The notes below the pieces were generated by a model. The model made no database searches and had not been told where the DNA came from. It saw only the letters and a list, made by a program, of their open reading frames with translations. Source: Heloderma charlesbogerti (Eukaryota; Chordata; Lepidosauria; Squamata; Helodermatidae). Taken from it: 64,000 nucleotides of DNA. Position numbers and translations under genes: made by a program. Shown piece by piece: positions 32,431 to 42,832 of the stretch (its first letter is position 1; the number at the start of each line of letters is the position of its first letter). Location of the stretch: assembly GCA_026122225.1 (NCBI GenBank), contig JANEZZ010001410.1:62001-126000 (forward strand). The letters are read 5' to 3'.

Positions 32431-32757
32431 GATCCTGGATTTGTGTTATAGTTTGGCTGATGACTCAAAGTTTTTTTTTAGATATATGTTGTCTTTGTGT
32501 TTACTTTCTGTTTGTGTGTTTTTTATATTTTACATTTTGCAAATTGTACTTTTAATAGTCTAACCTTTGGAAACCACTCACAGAGCTTCAGCTATGGGGC
32601 AGTATAGAAATTATTATTATTATTATTATTATTACTATTATTCCTCTTCTTCTTCCTTCTTCTCCTCCTCCTCCTTCTTGTTTATGGTGCAGCAAGGCCA
32701 GAAGTGCAAGTGACTGACCTACAAGAGTATCAGATGACTCAGCAGATCATCGGCCGA
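32431..32757. repeat. L2-like tail, (TTA)n and (TTC)n
   Basis: T-rich tract, then cagagcttcagctatggggc (L2-type 3' signature) and (TTA)n at about 32608-32642 running into pyrimidine-rich TTC/CTC. No gene. Confidence 0.6.
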
Positions 32758-32765
32758 CCTACAGA

Positions 32766-33260
32766 TAGAGTTGTGTGAACTCCCATGGGTCTGCCCTGTG
32801 ACCCGCTTGCCAGATCCCTGCCCACTGCTGGACCCGGTTCGCTCTGGGACACGAGCCAGCTGGTAGTTCACAAGAGCCCAGAGAGTACTGTCACTGCCGC
32901 TGCCATGAGCAACTGCGTCCCTCTCTGCCGAGCACTGACAGAGGGGTGCAGTTACTCTTGGCTGCGGTGGCAAGGTGATGGGATAGGGAAGCATCGCTTC
33001 CCTTTCCTGTCACCCAGAGCAACTGTGCCCCTCTCTGCTGAGGACCAGCAGAGAGGGGCACAGTTGCTCTCAGCAGCAGGATGGGAAGCCTTCCCATCCT
33101 GCCGTCACCGCTCAGGCAAGTAGCAGGGGCCGCCACGCTTGCCCGACTTGACATGCACTGCATTGGGCAAGAGCAGGAGGTCACAGACTGGCATCCAGGG
33201 GGTGAGCTGGTGGGAACCAGCCAAGCTCGAGCCCCCAAACAGATGGTCAAGACAGCTCTA
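32766..33260. mobile_element. Foldback hAT-like MITE, TAGAGTTGTG subtype
   Basis: Ends TAGAGTTGTGTGAACTC and AAGACAGCTCTA, with TSD cctacaga (32758-32765) and cctacaaa (33261-33268). Strong hairpins lie at 33016-33070 (two 25-bp perfect arms, 5-base loop) and 33078-33100. Donor-like AGGCAAGT (a GC-type donor) is at 33114-33121, with a mirrored CTGGCAAGCG on the minus strand at about 32804-32813. Confidence 0.75.
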
Positions 33261-33299
33261 CCTACAAAAGTTGCGTGAGATCTGGTCAATTGACCGTAA

Positions 33300-33455
33300 T
33301 AGGGGTGTATGGATTACTCACCCCATTCCTGTCTGGGGCGTCCACGGTGGAGGGGAGGCAATCCGTCCCTCCCCCTGGAATCCTCCCCAGCTGGTTTCAC
33401 TCCATGGCAAGTCCCCGGAGCTGCCGGCCAGCCACGGCCGCCAACAGCTCAGCTT
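33300..33455. mobile_element. Foldback MITE left-end fragment
   Basis: TAGGGGTGTATGGATTACTC then a GC-rich arm with ggaggggaggcaatccgtcc, as in A-type ends. A donor-like ACTCACCC lies on the minus strand at about 33315. The interior and right end are missing. Confidence 0.55.
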
Positions 33456-33950
33456 TGTATTTCCACATCCAGCTCATTAGCAAACCTGTTAGTTATCTCA
33501 CTGGGTGACTTGGGGCTGGACTCTAACCACTAGATCATTCTTCTGTTATGAAACTCATGAAGAAAAAGAGACAGTATAATGGCAAGTTCTTTTTGAAGCA
33601 GTCACACTTGTACAAATGCAGCATGAAGGGAAAGATCAGCAACCTTCTCTTTGTTTGAATAAAAAGCACACTCTGCACATGCTCAGGGAATGGACAAAAT
33701 GAGGAATAAACATACCAGGGAATATGAAGAACTATATTTTTCCATTATGTGTGTGTGGGGGGGGGATCTCCCTCAATCCAGCTGTTCCCTGGAAACCCCA
33801 AGTAAACTGTGAAAGTAAACGGAGATGGAGGATTTCAATTGAAAAAGAACACCCACAAACAAGGTGGTGAGGACAATTCATTTTTTAAAAAAAAAAAACT
33901 TACATATTTATTATTGGAATAACCTACCTTACGTTTTTATTTACGAAAAT
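33456..33950. other. No recognised gene
   Basis: Includes a possible inverted SINE fragment (ctcactgggtgacttgggg) at about 33497-33540. Nothing else identified. Confidence 0.35.
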
Positions 33951-33954
33951 TTCG

Positions 33955-34101
33955 CAACTCTGTGCAGATGACCAAAAAAAAGCCGCATGACTGCCTGCTC
34001 CGCAGGACCTTGTAGTGCCATTCCGCAGAGGATTCCGTGGCACGGACAGAAGGGAATTCGATCCCATTTCAGTCTGTGGCAGAATTCTCTGACATCCCTA
34101 A
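33955..34101. mobile_element. Foldback MITE right-end fragment
   Basis: The end reads GTGGCAGAATTCTCTGACATCCCTA (terminal 20 at 34082-34101), a B-type terminus, preceded by the cattccgcagaggattcc GC-rich arm. Partner end missing. Confidence 0.5.
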
Positions 34102-34144
34102 GTAAATTAAGAAATATGTACAAGAAATGTATGTACCATCTTTC

Positions 34145-34545
34145 ACCAAAAAGCTTGTTTTATTTATTATTTATTGATTGGCTAGATTTGTCTACCACCC
34201 AACTGGCAATCCCCTTACTGTGGTTTACAGTCATAAAGCAACAACAACAACAACATAACGAGACCGAAAGTACAACAAGAAAAGAATCAGAGTAATACAA
34301 TATTAAACATTTAAAATACTAAAAAGATTACGGAAGCAGCAGTAAAATTAATAATCAGAGCAATACATTAAAAATTAAATTATTGCTGGAAGAAGGTCTT
34401 AACCTGGCATCTAAATGTACACAGTGAAGACGCCAGTTGATCTCCATGGGAAGGGCATTCTACAAAGTGGGAGGCATGACAGAGAATGCTCTTTCCCTGG
34501 TAGCCACCCATTACGCCATGGAGAAGAGTTCTCAAAGTTAGAACT
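34145..34545 (-). mobile_element. L2-type LINE 3' non-coding fragment
   Basis: Inverted 3' part with TTTATTTATTATTTATTG, ctaccacccaactggcaat, (AAC)n and, farther on, ggaagggcattctacaaagt. No coding frame. Confidence 0.5.
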
Positions 34546-34559
34546 TTAGTTCTCAAAGT

Positions 34560-35071
34560 TAGGAATGTGCAAACCCACCCGGTACTGGTGGGCACCTACT
34601 GAAGCCGACCCCGGACCCTCACTCGAGTCCCCACAAGCTCGGTGAGCCACCCGCACTCACCCTGCGTCCTGTCCGCAAGTTACCAACATTTTGCCAGGGG
34701 GTCTTGTTGTTGTTTTTGTTGTTGTTTTAAGGAGCTAATTAAAAATGAGCACATTTAAATATGCGCACATTTGGGCTGGGAAAGCTTGATCTATGCAATA
34801 TTAGAGGAATATTGCATAGATCAAGCTTTCCCAGCCCAAATGTGCACATATTTAAATATGCACATTTTTAATTAGCTCCTTTTTTTGTAAAAATAAAACC
34901 TCTGCAAAATGGCGGGAGCTTGCGGACAGGTCCAGGTGAGTGCAGGGAGCATCCAGGAGGGGGTGAGTGGGGGTGAGCAAGCTCAGGGGCTCCCTGGGTA
35001 CAGTCCATGTGTGCAGGCGGGGGGGAGCCTGATGGACTCATGGACTCCCTTGGGCGTCTGCACCATCCCTA
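34560..35071. mobile_element. Foldback hAT-like MITE with a long AT palindrome
   Basis: Perfect TSD ctcaaagt (34552-34559, 35072-35079); ends TAGGAATGTGCAAACCC and CTGCACCATCCCTA. The centre (34731-34880) is an almost perfect palindrome with arms of about 70 bp (GAGCTAATTAAAAATG through AAGCTTGATCTATGC). GC-rich arms carry outward donors: GGGTGAGT on the minus strand at 34655-34662, AGGTGAGT on the plus strand at 34934-34941. Confidence 0.9.
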
Positions 35072-35113
35072 CTCAAAGTAGCCTACATAGGAAAACTGGG
35101 CCACAGTTAAAAC

Positions 35114-36000
35114 TAGGGATGGCAGAGAATTCTACAGAATCTGGCCTCACTGGAATCCATGGCGGAATGGCCTCCTGCCCCCTGCCCCCCCATGGAATCC
35201 CCCGGGATGGCACTTATCTAGGGTGGATGCGGCGGCAGCAACAATGGTGGCTCCGGCCGTGCGGTGGCAGATGTGGCAGCAGGTGCGGCGGCAGGTGCGG
35301 CGGCGGCAGGTGCGGCAGGGGTGGGGGCGGCGGGGGTTGCGGTGGGGATGGCAGCAGGGGCGGCAGAGGGGCGGCAGCAGTGGCGGGGGCGGCAGGGGTG
35401 GCAGCAGCGGGGTGGTGGCGGGGGCGGCGAGGGCGGGGGCGGCGGGGTGGCAGCAGCAGCAGGTGCAGCAGTGGCAGGGGTGGCGGCAGGGGTGGCGGGG
35501 CGGCAGCGGCGGCAGCGGTGGGGGCGGCAGCGGCAGCGGCGGCTGATCTCACTGAGCTACAGTGGCCGCCATTTGCGTTCACTATTTTTTGCCATTCTAG
35601 CCTACGTAAATATTTATGTAGGCTAGAACGGTGAAAAATAGAGAACACAAATGGCGGCCACCATAGCTGCCATTTGCATACGCGTTTTTTTTTACTTTGC
35701 CGTGATAGGCTATGTAAATATTTATGTAGCCTATCACGGTTAAGTACAGGGACGCAAACAGCGGGGGCTACAGCTGCCGCCATTTGTGTCCCTGCTGCCC
35801 AGCAGCCGGATATCAGGCTGTGGGAGGAGCCGGCTGGCAGCTCTGTGGAATCCCCATGGAGAGGAGCCAGCAGGGCAGGACTCTGGGGGGAGGGATGGAG
35901 CACCTCCCCCCCGTCGAGGATTCTGGGGGGAAGGACGGGGCGCCTCCCTCCCACTCCAAAGCAGATCCGCAAAATGGTAAGTGACTTTTGTACATCCCTA
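35114..36000. mobile_element. Foldback MITE with expanded GGC/GCG triplets
   Basis: TSD gttaaaac (35106-35113) and gttaaaat (36001-36008); ends TAGGGATGGCAGAGAATTC and TTGTACATCCCTA. The left arm is replaced by about 320 bp of impure GGC/GCA/GTG triplets (35225-35545). Then come CCGCCATTTGCG pairs, a TAGCCTACGTAAATATTTA hairpin at about 35610 and a GATAGGCTA hairpin at about 35722. The right donor has changed to TGGTAAGT at about 35977. Confidence 0.9.
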
Positions 36001-36008
36001 GTTAAAAT

Positions 36009-37665
36009 ATTTTCTAAGATGGCAGTTTCATGCGCCCTCTTGTTTGAATCTTGAAGGCCTTACCAGGCAGAGGGTATCAATGCCTCCTCAGATTCTCAGT
36101 GGAAGAGGTTGCTGGTGCTGACAGAACAGTAATGTAAAAAGCCCTCTCCCCAACCCTCTCGTTGTTGTTGTTGCCTCACTGGGCCCCCAGTGGTGACAGG
36201 GAAATCACACACACACACCCTTTTGTGCAGTGTTTTAACAATGGCCATGTGCACATCAATAAAGCCTCACAGGAAAAGAATCTTCATGCAATCATACGGA
36301 CAACATGGATTTCACCCTGGAATCACATGTGATGAAGGGTAATATAGAAAGAAGAGAGAGAGGGAGAGGGAGGGAGGAAGGGAGGGAGGGAGGGACGGAG
36401 GGGAATACTTTTGTTCAGTGTGCTGCAAATGTACCAATGTGATGGAAAGAATGTGTCTGCATTCAGTAAAACACCACACCAAAAGAACCTTGATGCAATC
36501 CTATAGAGAACCACATCAAGCACACATGTGTCCATCAGTGAGACATCATATCAAACATTTGAAGCAATCATGTGGACAAACGCATCCAGATTGCTTGTTC
36601 ATGTGTAGTGTGTGGTTGGGGGGAGGGGCTTGCAGTATTTAACGCATGAGTGCAGTGGTATCATACAAGGGGGAAATCCAAATGAGTCGATGGAACTAAA
36701 AACTGAAGCCAATACCAGAATTAATTTTAGAGAGTCTCCTAGTTAATCTCAAATTCAGTAAGGTCTCTTCCTTTCCTAGGCACTTCTACAGGGATAGCCA
36801 ACAGGCAACATTTCAGTTTGATTCAATCCTCTCTTCCATTAATTTCCCTTGGCCCCCAGTGGCTCCATCAAATCTTAATTAAAGTATGGTGTATGTGTGT
36901 GTGGGGGGGGGGGGGGGTTAAAAAAGAACTGCTCCATCTCTCCTGTGTGAAAAAGGAGAAATGAATCCCTGTGTGCATGTCATATCATAGTTTATTGTAT
37001 TGCTGTCTTAAACATTTTATTTGCTGCTCTCTGCCTTGTGAAGGGTTCTTTCAGGAAGTGCATTTAGCCCTAGGAGGATATTTCAGCATCGAAGGGACCA
37101 TCAAGGCTTCACTGCCTCTCCAATTGAGTGTTTATTGATTATTCAATTGAAGGCATGCTTCATAGCAACAAATTTATATCACTTAACTTGCTTTATCCAC
37201 TTTAGCTAATCAGTGATGTCGTTAATGTGATCTTCCCCTACATGGATGAATTCAAATCAAACTAAGGCTGAAAGATCCAGTTTCCAAAATCCTATTGAAA
37301 TATTATCCCCCCTCCCCGCTCCAATGAATAAATAAATAAACCTTTAACTGCACAAGTACTTGTATTTTATTTTGTCTAGTGCCACTGCAACTCTTCCAAT
37401 CATCCCTAATTTTCAGGAACAGCCCCTGTTTTCTGACATCTATCCCTTGACATGCTTTGCAAAACTTTTCTCATTCACATTTTCTCCCTAGAAGTTGGAG
37501 GTTTTAACTATCTATTTACCAAATGGAGACAATGCATTAGGAATTTTCTATTGTTTCCACACTTTTATACACACATGTATAGTTTCACAGAGCTTTCTGT
37601 CTCTTCGGATTCATTTGTGTCCCCCCACCCTCACTTTATACTGATATACGTACAGAAGCATCAAT

Positions 37666-37696
<31 letters not shown>

Positions 37697-38200
37697 CAAG
37701 AAATCTTGATGTGGTTGATATACAGTTGTACAACGATTCTCTTGGAGTGCTGTTTTACCAGAGTGCACGTGTGTGTCTGTGCATCAGTAAAACATGGAAC
37801 AGAAAAAATAGTGATTCCTTTATCTACTTGTTCATGTCAAGAGATGATAGATAGGCAGATGGGCAGATGGGCAGATGGGCAGATGGACGGACAGACAGAC
37901 AGACAGACAGACAGATGATAGTGCTTTGCAATGACTGAGTCTTGGCATGGAAAACAAGTCCAGAGACTATGTCCTTGTGAACCCTGGCTTCCCCCTCCCC
38001 TACTCCTCCACCCCTGCCCCAGACAAATAATTGGAGGGAGTACAGACCTACCTCCAACAGTGTTGTAGAAGATTCAGTTTGTCATTTGGTCCATTTTTAG
38101 CTTCCCTTCAGTATAAGTTCCCAGCAGGATGTTATGGCTGAAAAAGCAGGCTCTCTTGCTTAACCTCAGGTGGTGTCAGGGCTGCAGATGCTGGAGAAAT
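36009..38200. other. Gene-poor stretch with microsatellites and a degenerate short repeat
   Basis: (CA)n at about 37669-37695, (GAGG)n at about 36360-36400, poly-G at about 36903, and (GGCAGATG)n/(ACAG)n at about 37850-37916. A degenerate unit of 60-75 bp (catgtgtccatcag, gatgcaatca, tatggacaac words) recurs at about 36240, 36450, 36525 and weakly at 37640 and 37775. No host exon recognised. Confidence 0.45.
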
Positions 38201-38204
38201 TCAA

Positions 38205-38290
38205 GATTTATTTATTTATTTGTTTATTTATTTATTTATTTCATGTATTACATTTATATCCCACCTTTCCTCTATCCTGGAACAAGGTGG
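38205..38290 (-). mobile_element. L2-type LINE 3' tail
   Basis: (TTTA)n followed by catttatatcccacctttcc, a common L2-type or SINE-tail signature. Confidence 0.45.
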
Positions 38291-38545
38291 CTTCATACTA
38301 GGGCTGTTCACAGACCCCACGATCTGCTTCGGATGCCACTTTGGATCATCCAAAGTGACCCCGATCCACTTTGGACTGATTTGGATCCCCTCCGCTCTGA
38401 CACAGATCCAAATCTGAAGCAAGATTCAAATATCCGGATCACCAGTTTTGGATGTTTCCCCATTGATTTGTGTGGGAAAATACAAATGGTCATAACTTTT
38501 TCAGTTTTTATGATACAGACATGACATTTGGAGAACTCTCCAACC

Positions 38546-39415
38546 TAGGGATGGCGGAGAATTTCTCCCCGAAACTTCGGGGGGCCGAGCGCCAACGCGT
38601 TGGCCGAGCGCCAACCTTCACCGAATGTCCCTCCCGGTGGCTGGTCCGGCCGGCGGTTCGGCGGGTGTTCGAGCAAGGCGGGAGTGGCAGCCGGTCTTTC
38701 GACCGGCTGCCGCCGCCGCCATTGTAATGAAAGAAGAAAAAAAAAACTTCCCCTGATAGGCTACGTGACGATTCACGTAGCCTATCACGGCTAGATTTGC
38801 AAAGTCAGCCATGATAGGCTACGTGAATCGTCACGTAGCCTATCACAGGTGACTTTAAAAAAAAAAAAAAAAAGAGTGTACGGATAATGGCGGCCCCCAT
38901 AGGGAGCCGCCATTCCCGTTCTTTATTTGGTGGCTGTAGTCTATGTAAATGTTTACGTAGACTACGGCGAAAATAAGGGCAACGCTATTTGCGTTGCCCT
39001 TATTTTCGCCGTAGTCTACGTAAACATTTACGTAGACTACAGCCACTAAATAAGGAACGCGAATGGCGGCTCCCTATGGGGGCCGCCATTCGCGTACGCG
39101 CTTTTTTTTTTTTTTTTTAAGTCACCCGTGATAGGCTACGTGACAATTCATGTAGCCTATCACGGCTGACTTTGCAGATCTAGCCATGATAGGCTACGTG
39201 AATCGTCACGTAGCCTATCAGGGGGCATTTTGTTTTTTTTTTACTTTCGCGTTCGCGGCCGGGCGAGGTGACGCGCCTCCTCCCCGGCCTGAATTTTGGC
39301 CGGGCGAGGCGGGAAGCCTCCCCCCCGGCCTGAACTTCGCGGGGGGAGCAGCGAAACGCTCCCCCCCACCGCGAACGGCCTTCGACGACAGGTAAGTGAC
39401 TTTCGTCCACCCCTA
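38546..39415. mobile_element. GATAGGCTA-type foldback hAT-like MITE, GTGA subfamily
   Basis: Perfect TSD ctccaacc (38538-38545, 39416-39423); ends TAGGGATGGCGGAGAATTT and TTCGTCCACCCCTA. The centre at about 38987 (GGCAACGCTATTTGCGTTGCC) has near-perfect arms of about 240 bp. Moving outward there are GTAGTCTACGTAAA hairpins, ATGGCGGCCCCCATAGGG pairs, then two hairpins per side with GATAGGCTACGTGA arms (about 38775, 38830, 39150, 39205). AGGTAAGT at 39390-39397. A deletion removed the left donor region. Confidence 0.95.
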
Positions 39416-39419
39416 CTCC

Positions 39420-39990
39420 AACCCCTGGTGTGGAGGTGACCTGCAAAATTTCAGACAGTTTGGCCCAGTGGTCTTTGTGCTAGGTGGAGTTACATTCTGA
39501 TGTTTTCCACAGAAACTCTCAAAGCAAAGAGCTGAAATTCTCCCTGTTTCCACGCATGCACATGACACCTTGGCCTCTCCCAGCCCCGCTCATCACGCAC
39601 CTCAAAGCCCAGGCAGTTTGGCCCACCAGCTTGTGTGTTAAGCACTGGTGAAATTTGTCTTTTTCCAGGAAAACTCCCAAAGTGAAGAGCTGTAACTTCT
39701 TGCTGTTTCCAAGCAAGCACTTGACACCTTGGTGACTCCCATCCTCCCTCCAGGGCATTGCACCCCCCAAAGCCCGGGCACTTTGGCCCACTGGCTTGTG
39801 TGCTAGGTGCTGGTGAAATTTGACTCTTTCCAGGAAAACTCCCAAAACAAAGAGCCGTAACTTCTCCCTGTTTCCACAGAAGTGCACGACAGCTTGGGTC
39901 TCCCAACTCCTTGAGGGCATCTCACTTGCCAAATTCCAGGCACTTTGGCCCCCTGGCTTGTGTGCAAGGTGCAGGTAAAATTTGATTTTT
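39420..39990. repeat. Tandem repeat, period about 162 bp
   Basis: The word tttggccca/c plus (t)gcttgtgtgc(t)agg(t) starts at about 39458, 39616, 39781 and 39943 (spacings 158, 165, 162). Between them are shared gaaatttg, ggaaaactcccaaa, cttctccctgtttcc and gacaccttgg words. Three full units and a partial fourth; not coding. Confidence 0.75.
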
Positions 39991-40319
39991 TTTCTGAGAA
40001 AAAGCTATGTTAATTTGAAAAATTATGGAAAGGAGAGATGAATTTAATCAAATACAAATAACAAATAACTTGGAGGTAGAAGGAAATAGGAGATGGCAGC
40101 TGGAAGAGGTGCTGCAAAAGACATTGTCCCAAAGGGGATGGAGTATTAAGGAGCGAGGAAATGCTTCCACTACAACCAAACTGTTTCCTTTTAATTTAAA
40201 TTTTGAGGAAAGCTTAATGGTGATCAAAATCAAATGAATTGAAGGAGCAACTCCTAGGAATGCACGTGCGCGCGCACATACACACATGATCATAAGATAA
40301 TCATGTGTGTAAGAGCTTT

Positions 40320-40372
40320 GGCTATTGGGTGGTATAGAAATAAATAAATAAATAAATAAATAAATCATCTAC
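40320..40372 (+). mobile_element. L2-type LINE 3' tail with (AAAT)n
   Basis: agctttggctattgggtgg then tatagaaataaataaataaa: the plus-strand version of the L2-type tail. Confidence 0.55.
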
Positions 40373-40514
40373 CCACATCAGCTCTCTCCCAAAGACACAG
40401 CTAGTGCAATAACTGAACACAGTCTTTTGCCAAAGTATATATACCCCCTTCCTCTACCACTCTCTCTGATTGGAGACTGCTGACATCACTTCTGGCCAAG
40501 AGTTCCTATTTTAT

Positions 40515-40978
40515 ATTATGTAAATTGTTGCAAGCAATGGTATTCCCTGTAGTAACCTATGGCTGCAAGAGCTGGACCATAAGGAAGGCTGAGCGAAGGA
40601 AGATAGATGCTTTTGAACTGTGGTGCTGGAGGAAAATTCTGAGAGTGCCTTGGACTGCAAGAAAATCAAACCAGTCCATACTTCAGGAAATAAAGCCAGA
40701 CTGCTCACTTGAGGGAAGGATATTACAGGCAAAACTGAAGTACTTTGGCCACATCATGAGGAGACAGGATACCCTGGAGAAGATGCTGATGCTAGGGAAA
40801 GTGGAAGGCAAAAGGAAGAGGGGCTGACCAAGGGCAAGATGAATGGATGATATTCTGGAGGTGATGGACTCGACCTTGGGGGAGCTGGGGGTGGCGACGA
40901 CCAACAGGAAGCTCTGGAGTGGGCTGGTCCATGAAGTCACGAAGAGTTGGAAATGACTGACCGAATAAACAACAAACA
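40515..40978 (+). mobile_element. RTE/BovB-type LINE, 3' end
   Basis: An open frame over 40525-40827 encodes the RTE/BovB ORF2 C-terminus: F-P-V-V-T-Y-G-C-K-S-W-T, W-C-W-R-K-I-L-R-V-P-W-T-A, S-I-L-Q-E-I and F-G-H-I-M-R-R. The 3' end gaagagttggaaatgactg with (AACA) tail at about 40965-40980 matches BovB-type tails. It is 5'-truncated. It is close to but distinct from 52950-53500. Confidence 0.85.
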
Positions 40979-41135
40979 AATTGTTGCAAACCCTCGTACA
41001 GAATTATTTGTGTATTTTTCTGCATAACGAAAAAATTCAAATCCATCTGTGAACGGGCGATGGAGCAAAAGGCTCTGGACAATCTGCAAAACACAGATGG
41101 AACAGACTTTACACAGTCTGTATATCCTTAGTCAG
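40979..41135. mobile_element. MITE right-end fragment
   Basis: The words tttgtgtatttttctgcat, gatggagcaaaaggctctg and tacacagtctgtatatcc match 61700-61822, where the end is GTGCATACATCCCTA. Confidence 0.45.
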
Positions 41136-41646
41136 GGCTATCCAGGAGGTTTATGGAGTCTGGGGCAAATGTGATGTTGGGGCCTAGCTATAATGGCCCA
41201 TTCCTGTGTGATGTTCTGGTGAGCAGTTTGGCAGAGTCCAATGGTGCCCTTCTCTTTGTGGGGGACTGGGCTGAAGTGAGTCTTTCCCAGTTGCTTCCCC
41301 TGGCTGTCCTGGCTGGTGCTGGGACTCTGAAGAAGGCTTACGATGAAGGTTGTACATGTTTGGATTGATGGAGGATGGTTTAAGGTCGTTCCCACAGCCA
41401 CAGCTGCATGACAGCTCCTGTTTTTGCAGTCCCACATAAAGATGGGCAAGTTAACTGCATCACCTCATCCTTACCTTCTTTTTTCTGAGCTTTTGTAAAG
41501 AACTCTGGGGTGGATGGGTGGGGGGTTAAATTGAGTGTTTTCCCTGAAAAGGTAGCAACAGTGGTAGCTGGCAACAGTGCAGAGCTCATGACTTGGAGAG
41601 AGGGGTGTCCATTGCTGTTGGGATGCATGGGAATTGTAGTTTCCAG
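41136..41646. other. No recognised feature
   Basis: Unique-looking; overlapping open frames have no recognisable domains. Confidence 0.35.
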
Positions 41647-42713
41647 TAGGGATGTACAAACCCACCACTGTCTGGTCCAGGGGAGGTGTCCATGGAGGGG
41701 CAATTCTGTCTGCTCAGGGCCCTGCAGAATCCTGTGGAGCCCAGCTGCATCTGCCAGAGTTGTCAGAGTGGCTCTCCAGCTCCCTATAAGATGCAATATG
41801 CTAATGGCAGCTGCCATTAGCCTATCGCGGGGAAACTACAGTTGTAAATGGTGTATTGTACACCATTTGTGGCTTTAAAGCACTGACTTTGACCTAAATT
41901 GTAGCTGTTTATGGCTGTATTTCAGTCAAAGTCAGTGCTTTACAGCTGCAAATGTTGTACAATATGCCATTTATGGCTGTAACTTTCCTGCAATAAACTG
42001 AAGGCAGCTGCCATTAGCTTAATGCAACTTACAGGGAGCCGGTGAGCTGCCCCATGGGAACTACTCTGGACCTGGAGGTAGGGATGTACGAAAGTCACTT
42101 ACCTTTTGCGGATTATGTTGATGGTGGGGGGGGGAGGTGCTCCGTCCCTCCCCCCAGAATCCTGGATGGGGGGGAGGCGCTCCGTTCCTCCCCCCAGGAA
42201 TTCTGGCCAGCCGGCTGTGTTCTGCAGGGATTCTGCGGAGCCGCCGGCCAGCTCCGCCAGCAGCTGGACATCCGGCTGCTGGCTAACAGGGACGCAAATG
42301 GCGGCGGCCGTAGCCGCTGCACTTTGCTTCCCTGCAGTCAGCCGTGATAGGCTACGTAAATCTTTACATAGCCTATCACGTCTTTTTTTTTTTTTTAACT
42401 GGAAATGGCGGTGGCGGCAGCCGGTCGGAAGACCGGCCACCGCCGCCAAACCGCCGCCGGAGCCGCCGCCGGAGCCGCCGCCGCCAGGAAGATCCGCCCC
42501 AGGTAAGTCTCATCCTGGGGGGGGGCAGACCGTTCTGCCACCGATTTTGGGGGGCCGAATGCACTGGCATTCGGCCTCCCCAAGATCCATGGCGGAATTC
42601 TCTGACATCCCTACCTGGAGGTAAGTGTAGCAGCTCCTCTGTGGACTTCAGAGGTTGGATTCTTTGGAATATGGCCTCATTTGAGTCCGCAGCGGAATCC
42701 TCCAGCATCCCTA
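41647..42713. mobile_element. Foldback hAT-like MITE, CCGTAAATGGC subtype, with a nested copy
   Basis: Perfect TSD gtttccag (41639-41646, 42714-42721); ends TAGGGATGTACAAACCC and CCAGCATCCCTA. A hairpin at about 41840-41990 carries GTAAATGG and GACTTTGACxTAAAT arms. AGGTAAGT at 42619-42626. It is interrupted by the element at 42079-42613. Confidence 0.9.
42079..42613. mobile_element. GATAGGCTA-type foldback hAT-like MITE, nested
   Basis: Perfect TSD cctggagg (42071-42078, 42614-42621); ends TAGGGATGTACGAAAGTC and CTGACATCCCTA. It has one GATAGGCTACGTAAA hairpin at about 42365, a polypyrimidine run, then ATGGCGGTGGCGGCAGCC and donor AGGTAAGT at about 42501-42508. A minus-strand donor is at about 42096-42103. 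The insertion lies within the outer copy's own donor motif. Confidence 0.95.
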
Positions 42714-42744
42714 GTTTCCAGTGCCTGAACTGGGAGGAAAAGGT

Positions 42745-42832
42745 TGCATCCTCAGTGGCAGAGCATCTGCTTTTCATGCAGAAGTTCCCAGGCTAACTCC
42801 TTGTCATCTCCAGGTAGGGCTGGAAAAGAGGC
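42745..42832 (+). mobile_element. tRNA-derived SINE, 5' fragment
   Basis: cctcagtggcagagcatctg (A-box region), ttttcatgcagaagttccca, and a degraded B box. It is truncated after catctccaggtagggctgg. Confidence 0.55.

Larger units (their letters stand above)
38299..40010. mobile_element. TAGGGCTGTTCAC repeat containing a tandem array
   Basis: Begins TAGGGCTGTTCACAGACC at 38299. Its body continues across the insertion at 38546-39415 (gagaactctccaacc | cctggtgtggaggtgacct) into a tandem array (39420-39990). No right terminus or TSD was identified. The TAGGGCTGT start resembles hAT-type ends. Confidence 0.45.

Noticed and set aside
35214..35972. Long Ala/Gly/Pro-rich open frames (over 200 codons) on both strands
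   Set aside because: They follow from GGC/GCG triplets and the symmetric arms of a foldback element; frames on both strands are open together and no domain is seen.
36418..36642. Cys/His-rich frame resembling zinc fingers
   Set aside because: The Cys and His spacing is not that of C2H2 fingers, and the DNA is a degenerate 60-75 bp repeat.
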